A stretch of 64,000 nt of DNA from positions 511,669,565 through 511,733,564 of the forward strand of contig NC_053390.1 in assembly GCF_905171765.1 (NCBI RefSeq). The letters are read 5' to 3'. The translations under genes were made by a program, and so were the position numbers. Source of the DNA: Bufo bufo. Taxonomy: Eukaryota; Chordata; Amphibia; Anura; Bufonidae. The notes below the pieces were generated by a model. That model was given only the letters and a program-made list of their open reading frames with translations. It had not been told where the DNA came from and made no database searches. This document shows positions 29,607 to 39,735 of the stretch, piece after piece. Within the stretch, counting starts at the first letter, position 1. The number at the start of each line of letters is the position of its first letter.

Positions 29607-32480
29607 TTATTTTTTAAGGGTGGGGGCAACCGCTTGGAGAACCTTCCGACCAAAGGAGAGGCCAGAGGTTCCAGATAAATCCAAACGGTAATGTTTCACA
29701 AATGTGTGAATACTAGACCAGGAGGCGGCCCTGCATATATCATCCAGGGAGGCCCCTGCTCTTTCAGCAAAAGTAGTGGAGACAGCTCTGGTAGAGTGAG
29801 CTCTAATATTGGAAGGAGGATCCAGATTCTGATTCTTATAGCAAAGGGTAATAGTGTCTTTAATCCATCTTGCAATGGAGGATTTTGAGACCTTGGATCC
29901 TTTATTCTTTCCAGCAAATTGGACAAGCAGGCTGTCAGACTTCCTGAAGTCCCTAGTGGCTTCTAAGTATCTAAGGACTGTACGCCTAACATCAAGGAAA
30001 TGAAATTTTTCTTCCTCCTGATCCTTGGGATTGTTGAAAAAGGATGGAAGGAGGATCTCTTGGCCTCTGTTGCGGTCTGAGGCTACCTTTGGCAGGAAAC
30101 CTGGGTCTAGTTTAAGCACAATCTTATCCTCAGTGATGGTAAGGTATGGTTCCCTAATGGAGAGAGCTTGAATTTCTCCCAGTCTCTTGGCAGAGGTAAT
30201 TGCTATAAGGAAAGCAGTTTTGAAGGAAAGCAATTTAATTGAACAACTCTCCAATGGCTCAAATGGGGAACACATAAGGTTGTTGAGAACTAAATTTAAG
30301 TCCCAGGTTGGGCTGCGGGATCTTAGCGTGGGTCTAAGTCTGCGGGCAGCTCGTATGAATCGTTTGACCCATCTATGGTCTGCCAGGTCGGCGTCAAAGA
30401 AAGCGCTTAATGCCGAAATCTGAACTTTTAAGGTGGATGGAGAGAGGCCCATGTCCAGACCTTTCTGTAGAAATTCCAGAATTTTCTGGATATTAGGCCC
30501 TACAAAATTTGGATTCTCTTCTCCCGACCATGAACAGAACCTTTTCCAGATCTTCAAGTATATTGCGGAAGTTACTTTTTTTCTGGAACATCTCAGGGTG
30601 GCTATAACTTTGTCTGACAGGCCCTGAGACCTTAAGAGGGAGACCTCAGGATCCAAGCCGTGAGCTTCAGGAACTCCGGATGAGGATGCAGCAAAGGACC
30701 CTGGTATAGGATGTCCCCTCTGAGTGGGAGTCTCACTGGTTCGTCTATTGCTAGTTTCAATAGAGGAGCGAACCAACTTCTCTTCGGCCAGAACGGGGCG
30801 ATCAATATTACTGTGGTTCTCCCCTCCTGAATCTTCTGAATGACCCTTGGTATGAGAGGCAACGGAGGGAATGCGTACCCTAGATCCCAGCACCATTTTA
30901 GGGAGAAGGCATCTATCCTCCAGGGATGATCTCCTGCATTTAGGGAGCAGAATGTTTGAACTTTCGTATTTCTCCTTGATGCGAACAGGTCTATTGTAGG
31001 AAGCCCCCATCTCTGGGTTAGCATATTGAAGACCTCTGGATTCAGTGCCCACTCTGTATGATCTACCACTTGTCTGCTCAAAAAGTCCGCTTCTAGATTC
31101 TGGGACCCCTTCAGGTGCATTGCTGAGATGGATTTTAGTTCTTTCTCTGCAAAGAAGAAAATTTCCTCTGAGATACTCTGGAGTTTCCTTGATCGAGTAC
31201 CTCCCTGGTGTTTCAAGTAGGAGACCACGGTCACATTGTCCGATAGGACTTTCACATGCTGATTTCTTATCAACTGTCTGGCGGAGAGTAGAGCTTCTCT
31301 TACCGCATACAGCTCCCTGAAATTTGAGGATTGGGCAGATATCAGATGCTTCCACGTCCCCTGGAAATAGGCTTTGTCGATTTTCGCTCCCCAACCGGAT
31401 TGGCTGGCATCCGTGAAGATGGTAATTGAGGGCGATTTGATCCATGGGACTCCCTGGGAAAGATTCTTCTCCTTCATCCACCATGAGAGAGAGCTCTTTA
31501 CTGATCCTGGAATTGGAAGTTTGGAGTCCAGAGAGCCCTTCTTGTTCCAGTGGGACAATAGCCAGTTCTGTATCACTCGGCAGTGAGCCTGTGCCCACTC
31601 GACAGAAGGTATACAGGAGGTTAGGAGGCCGAGTAGGCTCATTGCTTCCCTCACTGAACATCCTTTCCGGCGTTGGAAGTGCCTCACCTTGTTTATCAGG
31701 GACTGGACCTTGCTCTGTGGAAGGAAGGTTGACTGAGTTACGGAGTCCAGAGTAACTCCCAGGAACCTCACCTTCTCGGATGGAACCAACATTGACTTGG
31801 ATTCGTTCACTATCCATCCTAGTTGAGACAGGCGGGACAGAAATATTTCCAAGTCCGATAGCAGGAGTTCTTTTGAGTCTGCTATAATTAGAAAGTCGTC
31901 CAGATATGGCACTATATTTAACCCTTCCTGTCTGAGTGGGGCTATCATCTCTATCACTAATTTGGTGAAAAGCCTTGGAGCGGCTGAAATCCCGAAGGGT
32001 AGTGCTATAAATTGGAAATGACGAATCCGATTGGAAGGATCTAGGATAGCAAATCTTAGAAACCTCTGGTGATCTGGGTGAATGGGGACGTGCAGATAGG
32101 CGTCCTTCAGGTCGACCGAGCACATAAATGCCCCTAGCTTTATCAATGGTACTATGGATCTGAGAGACTCCATCTTGAACTTCCTGTAAAGAATAAACTT
32201 GTTCAGTTGTTTCAAGTTTATGATGGTCCGGAAGTTTCCTTCCTTTTTCCTTACTAAGAATAGGGTTGAATAGTACCCTTGACCTCTTTGAAACGCAGGA
32301 ACTGGGATTACTGCACCCTTCTTCACCAAGTCCTGGACTCCTTGAAAAATATTTAGGTTGGAGAATCTGGTAGGCATCTTTGTGACGACGAATCTTGGAG
32401 GGGGGAGAGAGGTGAACTCGATCCTGTAACCTTGCCGAATGATATCCAAGGCCCAGGGATTTCTTGATGTTAGAGACCAT
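29607..32480 (-). CDS. DIRS-C tyrosine recombinase ORF (957 codons; domain in last ~340)
   Basis: The recombinase domain occupies about residues 617-957 (30632-29607). Catalytic residues of the tyrosine recombinase fold are all visible: R766 in TSAKRLGEIQ, H895 and R898 in AHSTRAVS, and Y931 in FVKHYRL. It would resolve and integrate circular element DNA in the nucleus. The upstream 616 codons overlap the RT ORF in the +2 frame and have no recognisable domain, yet contain no stop. No Met lies close upstream of the domain except far inside the overlap, so how translation reaches it is unknown: it may start within the overlap, or by a frameshift from the RT ORF, whose stop is exactly where the domain begins. 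In decayed copies A and B the methyltransferase end and the recombinase start share one frame. Confidence 0.85.
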   Translation of the reverse strand: MVSNIKKSLGLGYHSARLQDRVHLSPPSKIRRHKDAYQILQPKYFSRSPGLGEEGCSNPSSCVSKRSRVLFNPILSKEKGRKLPDHHKLETTEQVYSLQEVQDGVSQIHSTIDKARGIYVLGRPEGRLSARPHSPRSPEVSKICYPRSFQSDSSFPIYSTTLRDFSRSKAFHQISDRDDSPTQTGRVKYSAISGRLSNYSRLKRTPAIGLGNISVPPVSTRMDSERIQVNVGSIREGEVPGSYSGLRNSVNLPSTEQGPVPDKQGEALPTPERMFSEGSNEPTRPPNLLYTFCRVGTGSLPSDTELAIVPLEQEGLSGLQTSNSRISKELSLMVDEGEESFPGSPMDQIALNYHLHGCQPIRLGSENRQSLFPGDVEASDICPILKFQGAVCGKRSSTLRQTVDKKSACESPIGQCDRGLLLETPGRYSIKETPEYLRGNFLLCRERTKIHLSNAPEGVPESRSGLFEQTSGRSYRVGTESRGLQYANPEMGASYNRPVRIKEKYESSNILLPKCRRSSLEDRCLLPKMVLGSRVRIPSVASHTKGHSEDSGGENHSNIDRPVLAEEKLVRSSIETSNRRTSETPTQRGHPIPGSFAASSSGVPEAHGLDPEVSLLRSQGLSDKVIATLRCSRKKVTSAIYLKIWKRFCSWSGEENPNFVGPNIQKILEFLQKGLDMGLSPSTLKVQISALSAFFDADLADHRWVKRFIRAARRLRPTLRSRSPTWDLNLVLNNLMCSPFEPLESCSIKLLSFKTAFLIAITSAKRLGEIQALSIREPYLTITEDKIVLKLDPGFLPKVASDRNRGQEILLPSFFNNPKDQEEEKFHFLDVRRTVLRYLEATRDFRKSDSLLVQFAGKNKGSKVSKSSIARWIKDTITLCYKNQNLDPPSNIRAHSTRAVSTTFAERAGASLDDICRAASWSSIHTFVKHYRLDLSGTSGLSFGRKVLQAVAPTLKK

Positions 32481-32716
32481 GGACCCAGGAAATCATTCAG
32501 TCTCCCCCCTACAATGGCGTCATTGTTTGTCCTCGAATTTGGATTGGGGCTTGAGAAGGAAGCCTCTCCCTCTACCCCCTTTGGGATAAGACCAGCGGCC
32601 TGACTTGCCTTTCCCTCTAACAGACTTGTTTTGTCCACCGTAAGACCGAAAGGACTGGTTCTTTCTAAAGGACCTTTCCTCAGGGAATCCCTTCTTTTTG
32701 TCGGCCGCTTTCTCAA
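30632..32716 (-). CDS. DIRS-C reverse transcriptase - RNase H - methyltransferase-like protein
   Basis: 694 codons without a stop. RT is at about residues 95-330, with catalytic Asp D202 in VDLKDAY and the YLDD box at 271-274. RNase H is at 430-550 with the full set D436 (FTDAS), E468 (REL), D493 (LSDN) and D544 (EADFLSR). A Dam-methyltransferase-like region follows at 555-694 with TIDLFAS and IAPFWPKRSWF. This order (RT, RNase H, MT) is typical of vertebrate DIRS elements. The first about 65 codons overlap the gag end in another frame, so the true start is uncertain; similarity among copies begins at TNNDA (residue 63). Expression may need a frameshift or a spliced transcript. The protein copies element RNA into DNA. 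Confidence 0.92.
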   Translation of the reverse strand: MRKRPTKRRDSLRKGPLERTSPFGLTVDKTSLLEGKASQAAGLIPKGVEGEASFSSPNPNSRTNNDAIVGGRLNDFLGPWSLTSRNPWALDIIRQGYRIEFTSLPPPRFVVTKMPTRFSNLNIFQGVQDLVKKGAVIPVPAFQRGQGYYSTLFLVRKKEGNFRTIINLKQLNKFILYRKFKMESLRSIVPLIKLGAFMCSVDLKDAYLHVPIHPDHQRFLRFAILDPSNRIRHFQFIALPFGISAAPRLFTKLVIEMIAPLRQEGLNIVPYLDDFLIIADSKELLLSDLEIFLSRLSQLGWIVNESKSMLVPSEKVRFLGVTLDSVTQSTFLPQSKVQSLINKVRHFQRRKGCSVREAMSLLGLLTSCIPSVEWAQAHCRVIQNWLLSHWNKKGSLDSKLPIPGSVKSSLSWWMKEKNLSQGVPWIKSPSITIFTDASQSGWGAKIDKAYFQGTWKHLISAQSSNFRELYAVREALLSARQLIRNQHVKVLSDNVTVVSYLKHQGGTRSRKLQSISEEIFFFAEKELKSISAMHLKGSQNLEADFLSRQVVDHTEWALNPEVFNMLTQRWGLPTIDLFASRRNTKVQTFCSLNAGDHPWRIDAFSLKWCWDLGYAFPPLPLIPRVIQKIQEGRTTVILIAPFWPKRSWFAPLLKLAIDEPVRLPLRGDILYQGPLLHPHPEFLKLTAWILRSPS

Positions 32717-33934
32717 GAATTTCGTCTAGGACCGGCCCGAATACATATTCTCCTGAAAAGGGGATAGATATTAACTTCTGTTTAGAAACTCTATCGCCCG
32801 ACCAAGACTTCATCGACAAAGCCCGACGAGCTGCATTGGAAAGCCCTGCCTCCTTAGCGCAGAATCTAATAGACTCAGCCGATGCATCTGCCAGGAACCC
32901 CGTAGCTGATTTAAGTAGCGGGATGGACTGCAAGATTTCTTCCCTGGAGGTCTTACTGCTTAGGTGGTTCTCAAGCTCTCCTAACCATAAGTACATAGAC
33001 CTGGCGACAGACGTTGCTGCGATGTTGGTCTTGATGTTAAACATGGAGGCCTCCCAAGCTTTCCTTAAAAGGGCATCTGCCTTCCGCTCCATAGCGTCTT
33101 TCAATTGGGCGGCATCCTCAAACGGCAGGGCAGTTTTTTTATTAACCTTTGCCACCTGCACATCTATTTTAGGGGTCTCGTCGAACAACTTAGACTGAGA
33201 GGGGTCGAACAACAGTCGATTTTTAAATTCTTTGGAAATCCCCAAACGTTTTTCTGGTTCTGACCATTCCTCCAGAATCATTTGTCTAATGTGTTCGTTT
33301 ATGGGGAAGACCCTGGATTTTTTCACCTTGAGTCCCCCGAACATTTCGTCCTGAATGGATAAGGACCTAGGGGTTTCCTCAATCCCCATTGTTGTTCTGA
33401 CTGCCTTTAATAAGTCACTCATCTCTTCAGAGGAAAAATAAAATTTCTTATTATTTTCGTATATTTCTCCTTCAGAGAGAGAGAGATCATCCTCCCACTG
33501 CATGGAAGTGGAGGCTTTATCGTCGGCATCCTCGGATCCAGAGGTAATGATCCTAGAACGCGGACGCTTGCGAGAGGGCTCGTCCTGGGGATCAGACTGA
33601 GCAACTCTAGCGGCCCTAATTTCTTCCTGAACCACAGATCTGATATTCTCCATAAGGGACGACTGTTCCTGCTGGACCACATCAGAAATACATGCTTTAC
33701 ACAGCTTCTTTCCATATCCCTCAGGCAGTCTTTTAGCACAAGAGATGCAGCGAGGAGGTTTATTAAACTTTTTTTGCGCCTCTTTAGCCTGAAATAGATA
33801 TGGAATAGAGGCATCAGAAATAGGCCTAGTAAAAATACAGTGCTATAAGAAAAGCGGACCCCCAGAGGGATACTTACAGGAGGCAGAGAGGGGGCATCAA
33901 GCTCCATAACAGTTTGTATCTCAGGACCTGACAT
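32520..33934 (-). CDS. DIRS-C gag-like protein, two exons (441 aa)
   Basis: Exon 1 is 33934-33878 (19 codons, MSGPEIQTVMELDAPSLPP). A GTAAGTAT donor follows, and an 89 bp intron ends at a pyrimidine-rich ATTTCAG acceptor. Exon 2 runs from 33788 to the TGA at 32520, in phase 0. Exon 2 opens with a CX2C-X12-CX2C zinc finger (C33, C36, C49, C52). It continues with an acidic Ser-rich stretch, conserved blocks (TTMGIEE, MFGGLKVKKSRVFP, GISKEFKNRLLFD) and a basic Gly/Arg-rich C-terminus (GKGKSGRW, GGRGRGF) that looks nucleic-acid binding. By position it is the structural protein of the element. The same intron position is seen in copies A and B, which supports the splice model. The unspliced frame would also start at 33934 but runs into an unrelated frame. 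Confidence 0.85.
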
Positions 33935-34383
33935 ATTCCAAGCAAAGCAATTGCAGTACTCACAGACCTCAGATCGGCGTTCCCATGGCCGTCCCGCCTT
34001 TTATTCAAACTGCTCAGCCTCCTGCGCTTTACTTCCGGGTTGCGTCACATGACCGAACCCGGAAGTGACGTCACTGACGTCGGCGTGCGCACACGCCGGC
34101 CGCACCAGCCCGACCCACAGGGGAGGAGGAGGAGGAGGAGGAGATTGCGGCCCGGGAGCAGGCTCCAGACCAGTCGGAGCGAGACCTCCCGATATCCCCC
34201 AGCCCAGCATAAGCACGCGGCCGCCGGCGGACTGGGGGAGCTCCGATGAGCTTCAGGTAACCAGGAGACCGTCCTCGGACCCTCCTGGAGACAAAGAAAA
34301 ATAAAAAAGGAGACTATTTCCTATCTTCATCTCCCTGCCGTCCGCAGGGAGACTCTTCTCTGACCCTGGCCACAGTGGGGACA
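33935..34383 (-). promoter_or_regulatory. DIRS-C leader, CpG-rich with GGA repeat
   Basis: The leader between the 5' inverted repeat and the gag ATG. It is rich in CpG at 34030-34240 and contains a GGA run (34121-34144) and a TGACGTCA palindrome (34066-34082 region, CRE-like). It corresponds to the leader in copy A. A promoter here would be expected; no TATA box is evident. Confidence 0.45.
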
Positions 34384-34486
34384 GGAACACTGAGGTGTGG
34401 TGGTGGGAGGGGGCAATTTAACCTCTTCTCTGTTTCCTGCCCCCACAGAGGTCATGGGTCAATCTCCTTGTGGCCGTCATGGTGAT
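34384..34486. repeat. DIRS-C inverted terminal repeat (5' side of element)
   Basis: GGAACACTGAGGTGTGGTGG to CCGTCATGGTGAT, the reverse complement of 29307-29409. The unique outer bases TGATATGGGAAA run to about 34497. Confidence 0.92.
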
Positions 34487-34679
34487 GATATGGGAAACCC
34501 TTTTATATTTTCTATTACCAGTAATTCCATTATATGGAATACCAATTCCATACAATGGGAGTACTGGTTATAAAAAAAAATTTTGAAGGAGTTGTGCCAC
34601 AAATACAAATGTATCCTACCCAGCATATATCGCTGTTAAATCATTTCCCTAAATACCTCCATTTATTAGAGCTGCCTTA

Positions 34680-35000
34680 GGGCTCATGCACACGACAGTA
34701 TTTTGCGTTCCGTATACAGACCGTATTTTGATTCCGTATACGGTCCGTATACGAAACCATTCATTTCATTGGGTCCGCAAAAAGATGCGGACAGCATTCT
34801 GTGTGCTGTCTGTATCCGTTGCTCCGTTCCGTTACCCCGCAAAAATTATGAGACATGTCCTATTCTTCTCCGTTTTGCGGACAAGAATAGGCATCTCTAT
34901 AATGGGCCTCCTGTTCCGTGCCGCATATTGCGGAAGGCACACGGGCGGCATCCGTTTTTTTGCGGACCGCAAAAAATGGCACGGCCGTGTGCATGAGCCC
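34680..35000. mobile_element. Harbinger-like MITE (TTA target)
   Basis: TTA at 34677-34679 and 35001-35003; perfect ends GGGCTCATGCACACG and CGTGTGCATGAGCCC. Rich in cgtatac / gcggac motifs. Same family as 691-1098 and 35282-35496. Non-coding. Confidence 0.85.
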
Positions 35001-35281
35001 TTATTCTAAAGTTATTAGCTTGCTGATTAGCACCCTGTGGCAAATTTTGTTCTGATATTCAATTGCAGTAGGTCACGTCTTGCATTAGAGTCTTGTAATG
35101 TAAGGGGTGTGGTTAGTGTCACATGTTCTGCTGATATCAGGACGCATCTTTCTGATGGGACAGTTGATACATGATAAACTAGGAAGTAGGATTCAAGCAT
35201 GTGGGATAAGAGAAAACAGCAAATAAGGTAAATTTGAAAATAACATCCAAGGAGGCATGAGAGCTATGAAAATACACTTTA

Positions 35282-35496
35282 GGGCTCATGCACACGAACG
35301 TATTTTCTTTCCATGTTCATTCCGTTTTTTTTGTGGACTGTATACAGAGCTATTAATTTTAATGGGTCTGCAAAAAAAACGGAAGGATAGTACTGTTCTA
35401 TTAGGGGCCAGCTGTTCTGCCTAATTTAGAATGCACACGGACGTCATCTGTGTTTTTTGCGGACCACAAAATACATATGGTCGTGTGCATGAGCCC
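35282..35496. mobile_element. Harbinger-like MITE, 215 bp (TTA target)
   Basis: TTA at 35279-35281 and 35497-35499; ends GGGCTCATGCACACGAACGT and GTCGTGTGCATGAGCCC. A shorter member of the family at 34680-35000. Non-coding. Confidence 0.85.
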
Positions 35497-35645
35497 TTAG
35501 ACTAAAAAAAGTTTCTGACACAACCCCTTTTAATGGGATGGAATTGGGAAAAAATGCAATTGTTATACATCTTTTGTTACCTTTATTCTGTGGGTCAGTA
35601 GGATTACAGTGATACCAAATTTATATTGTTTTTGTTATATTTTAA

Positions 35646-38140
35646 CCTCTTAAGGACACATGACGTACCGGTATATCATGATGTCCTGGTACTTAAGGAC
35701 ACATGACGTACCGGTACATCATGTGTTGTTCCGATCACTGAAGCCCGGCCGGCGGTGATCGGAACAAGGTGCCTGCTCAAATCATTGAGCAGGCACCTAG
35801 GCTAAATGCGCGGGGGGGTCCCGTGGCCCCCCCCCCCCCCCCCCATGTCGGCGATCGCAGCAAACCGCAGGTCAATTCAGATCTATCAGGGACCGCGGGG
35901 ATCAGAAACTTTTAGTATTCCTAAAATATATATTTATCTCCCCCCTTGCACCCCTGAATGATTTTATCCCGGTGGGAGGTGCAGGGGGGTGGTTGCGGGC
36001 GGTGCGGGAGGCGAGCGGTGCGGCAGGCGGCATCGCGATCCCCCGCCCGCCTCCCCTTGAATAATCGTTGATGGCCAGTGGGTATGCCAGAGTGTCAGCA
36101 CATTGCTGACACTCTGGTATAAACGGCTGACATCTGTGATGCGATGTCAGCCGTTTAACCCTTTCCATACCGCGGTCCGTACGGACCGCTGTATGGAAAA
36201 GGTTAACAGCTCAGGGAGCTCCCTCTCCCATCGGGGGGCTGCTGTGCCTTTGCAGCCCCCGATGGGAGAGAGCCCCCAGACAGCCCCCCTCCTTACCCTT
36301 CCCCGTCTGCGAAGTTGTGGCTACAACTGAGCAGACGGGGAAGGTTCCCATGGCAACAGGACGCCTTCTCAGGCATCCTGCTGTCCATGGTGCTGAACAG
36401 ATCTGTGCTAAAGGCATAGATCTGTTCAGACAAAGTGTAAGTAAAATACAGTGCAGTACACTATATAGTGTACTGTACTGTATTATACAGACATCAGACC
36501 CACTGGATCTTCAAGAACCAATTGGGTCTGGGTCAAGAAAAAATGTAAAAAAAAGTGAAAAAAGTAAAGTAAAAAAAAACACTTATCACTGAATAAAAAT
36601 TAAAAAACTAAAATACACTACACATATTAGGTATCGCCACGTCCGTAGCGACCTGATCTATAAAACGGTGATGTTACTTTCCCCGCACGGTGAACGCCAA
36701 AAAAATAAAAACGGTGAGGAAATTGAAATTTTGCCCACCTTACTTCCCAAAAAAGGTAATAAAAGTGATCAAAAAAGTCGCATGTACGCCAAAATAGTAC
36801 CAATCAAACTGTCATCTCATCCCGCAAAAATCATACCCTACCTAAGATAATCGCCCAAAAACTGAAAAAACTATGGAAACACTAAAACCTGATTTTTTTT
36901 TTTTGGTTTCAAAAATGAAATCATTGTGTAAAACTTACATAAAAAAAAAAGTATACATATTAGGTATCGCCGCGTCCGTATCGACCGTCTCTATAAAAAT
37001 ATCACATGACCTAACCCCTCAGGTGTCCACCGTAAAAAAAAAAAAATTGCCGCGTACGTGACAACCTGCTCTATAAAAATACCACATGATCTAACCTGTC
37101 AGATGAATGTTGTAAATAACAAAAAAAAAAAAAACGGTGCCAAAAAAGCTATTTCTTGTTACCTTGCCTCACAAAAAGTGTAATATAGAGCAACCAAAAA
37201 TCATATGTACCCTAAACTAGTACCAACAAAACTGCCACCCTATCTCGTAGTTTCTAAAATGGGGTCACTTTTTTGGAGTTTCTACTCTAGGGGTGCATCA
37301 GGGGGGCTTCAAATGGGACATGGTGTCAAAAAAACCAGTACAGCAAAATCTGCCTTCCAAAAACCAAACGGCGCACCTTTCACTCTACGCCCTGCTGTGT
37401 GGCCGTACAGTAGTTTACAGCCACATATGGGGTGTTTCTGTAAACGGCAGAGTCAGGGCAATAAAGATACAGTCTTGTTTGGCTGTTAACCCTTGCTTTG
37501 TTAGTGGAAAAAATGGGTTAAAATGGAAAATTAGGCAAAAAAATGAAATTCTCAAATTTCATCCCCATTTGCCAATAACTCTTGTGCAACACCTTAAGGG
37601 TTAACGACGTTTTTAAAATCAGTTTTGAATACCTTGAGGGGTGTAGTCATTTTTGGGTGGTTTCTATTATGTAAGCCTCACAAAGTGACTTTAGACCTAT
37701 AGTGGTCCCTAAAAATTCGGTTTTTGTAAATTTCTGAAAAATTTAAAGATTTACTTCTAAACTTCTAAGCCTTGTAACATCCCCAAAAAATAAAATATCA
37801 TTCCCAAAATAATTCAAACATGAAGTAGACATATGGGGAATGTAAAGTCATCACAATTTTTGGGGGTATTACTATGTATTACAGAAGTAGAGAAACTGAA
37901 ACTTTGAAATTTGCTAATTTTTCCAAATTTTTGGTAAATTTTGGTATTTTTTTTATGCAAAAAAAATACTTTTTTGACTTGATTTTACCAGTGTCATGAA
38001 TTACAATATGTGACGAAAAAACATTCTCAGAATGGCCTGGATAAGTCAAAGCGTTTTAAAGTTATCAGCACTTAGCACTGGCCAGATTTGCAAAAAATGG
38101 CCTGCTCCTTAAGGTGAAATAAGGCTGTGTCCCTAAGGGG
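35646..38140 (+). mobile_element. TTAA element, 2.5 kb non-autonomous (copy 3, longer)
   Basis: TTAA at 35642-35645 and 38141-38144; ends CCTCTTAAGGACACATGACG and GTCCCTAAGGGG. The same family as 21076-23062 and in the same orientation, with about 500 bp extra. Part of the extra lies at 35890-36420 and includes an inverted pair (CTCCCTCTCCCATCGGGGGG against CCCCCGATGGGAGAGAG, 36221-36272) and a CAGTGTACTGTACTGT-like stretch. Long C and A runs at 35828-35844 and 37042. No domain. Confidence 0.75.
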
Positions 38141-38144
38141 TTAA

Positions 38145-39735
38145 TACTCTTTTTAAATATCAAGTGAATTAGGGCAAGCTGTAGATTTTCATTTATTACC
38201 ATTTTGGGGTATGTACCATTTTGTCCAATTTTTTGAGAAGGTGAAGCAACCAGACTTTTATTTTTGTGTTTCATTACAAAGTGCGCTGTGTAAGATTAAA
38301 CTCCCAGGGTGACTGCTTAACAACCCTATGACCTGCCATGCTTAAAACGTCACTCTGGCTGCACTCCTAGAGGAGCCTCTGTCAGCATGATCAACCCTAT
38401 AAAACGTAGGGTTGATCATGCTGATTTAATTTATATCTGTCTTATGGCTATAGGATCACCTGCTGCAGCAATATATTCATTTTTATATTTATGCAAACCA
38501 GGTAGTTCAAGCACCGAGGGGCCGGTGTAGCTGCTGTGCCCCTCAGTGGTCTGTAATAGCCCTTTCTAATGATGCCTTTGCTGTGACTGACAATCATTGG
38601 TGATCCAATGTGAATATATTATAGCTAGTCTTTGGTGTTAGTGTGTATAACCTGCTCGCCTGTGAAGCAAGTAGATGGTGCGGCCATTGTTTGCCTGCGG
38701 CAGTCACATTCCCCTCCCCCTGACCGTCAAAAAGTATGCCGATTTCTGCACAGCAGGGAGATGACGAACGGGCCATGGAGCAATGGAGACCGAACCCAGC
38801 ATCAGGAACCAGGTAAGTATGATCGCCCACTCTGGGAGCTCTGTTGTAGTCTTGGATAACCCCTTTTAAGGCCAAGAAGAGCGAATGGTTTTTGTGAAAA
38901 AAAACGGGCTGGCATCGAAATCGAGGCATTGTGTAGTATGTATAGTAATTTCGACATGCAAATAATTTTCAAAAGGTTGCTTCTACCTATAAGGGACAGT
39001 TCATATCGCCATTATTTGCTGTTCTGATCCGTTAGAATAACAGGGAAAAAACAACGGGATTCTGTAAAAACAAAAAAACAGATCCTGTTAGATTGAAAAA
39101 AAAGTCTTGCATGCATGCATCGCCCGGATCTCCACAAAAAAGCAGCATTCTGCAAAAGGGGAAATTCATTCATCTAGGGACCTACATCTAAAACCCTTTA
39201 TTAAAGTAGAAGTCGAGATCACATAGACCAACAGCTCCACTGCCAAAGCATAAAGGAGGGGCAAAAGAGGGCATCCTTGCCTAGTGCCCCTTCTTAAAAG
39301 AAATGAAAAGGACCGTTGGACCTGACCATAGCTGTTGGACCTGTTTATAAAAGCAGTTTATAAGAAAAAAAGAAAGAGGCCAAAATCCTTCCTTTGAAAG
39401 ACTGCCCTTAAACAGTTCCACTCAACGCAGTATCAAATGTATTTAAATGTATTTTTTTATAAGTTTTTCAATTTTTGCACAATGAAAAAAATTTAATTTA
39501 AATAATTTAATTTTGCTCTGCTGAATTTAAAGGGGGGCTGCTTTTTGCAGGACAATGTGTAACTTTCATAGGTACAATTTTAGGGTGCATAAATCTTTTT
39601 GATCATCAGTGGTATTTAAAAAAAAAAAAACTGTCAATTTTTGGGAATTTTTATTTTTATTTTCACCATGCATTTTGAATATTGCAATCTTTTATTAAAT
39701 AAGTGATACCTTACAGACAGACAGTGATTACAAAT
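38145..39735. other. Intronic sequence, nothing firm
   Basis: No exon, TIR pair or RT/transposase motif identified. A stretch with GTTCTGATCCGTTAGAATAA (39020-39100) recalls the gcggatccg-rich MITE interiors, but I could not define ends. Confidence 0.35.

Larger units (their letters stand above)
29268..34498 (-). mobile_element. DIRS-type retrotransposon copy C, apparently complete
   Basis: 5.2 kb on the - strand with all expected parts: inverted terminal repeats (29307-29409 and 34384-34486, about 103 bp and near identical), an internal complementary region (29509-29597), a spliced gag-like gene, RT-RNase H-methyltransferase ORF and tyrosine recombinase, none with a premature stop. No target duplication is visible (flanks CAAAA / CCCTTTT), as expected for recombinase-based insertion. 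It lies in a WRN intron in antisense. The near identity of the inverted repeats suggests recent insertion. Confidence 0.93.
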
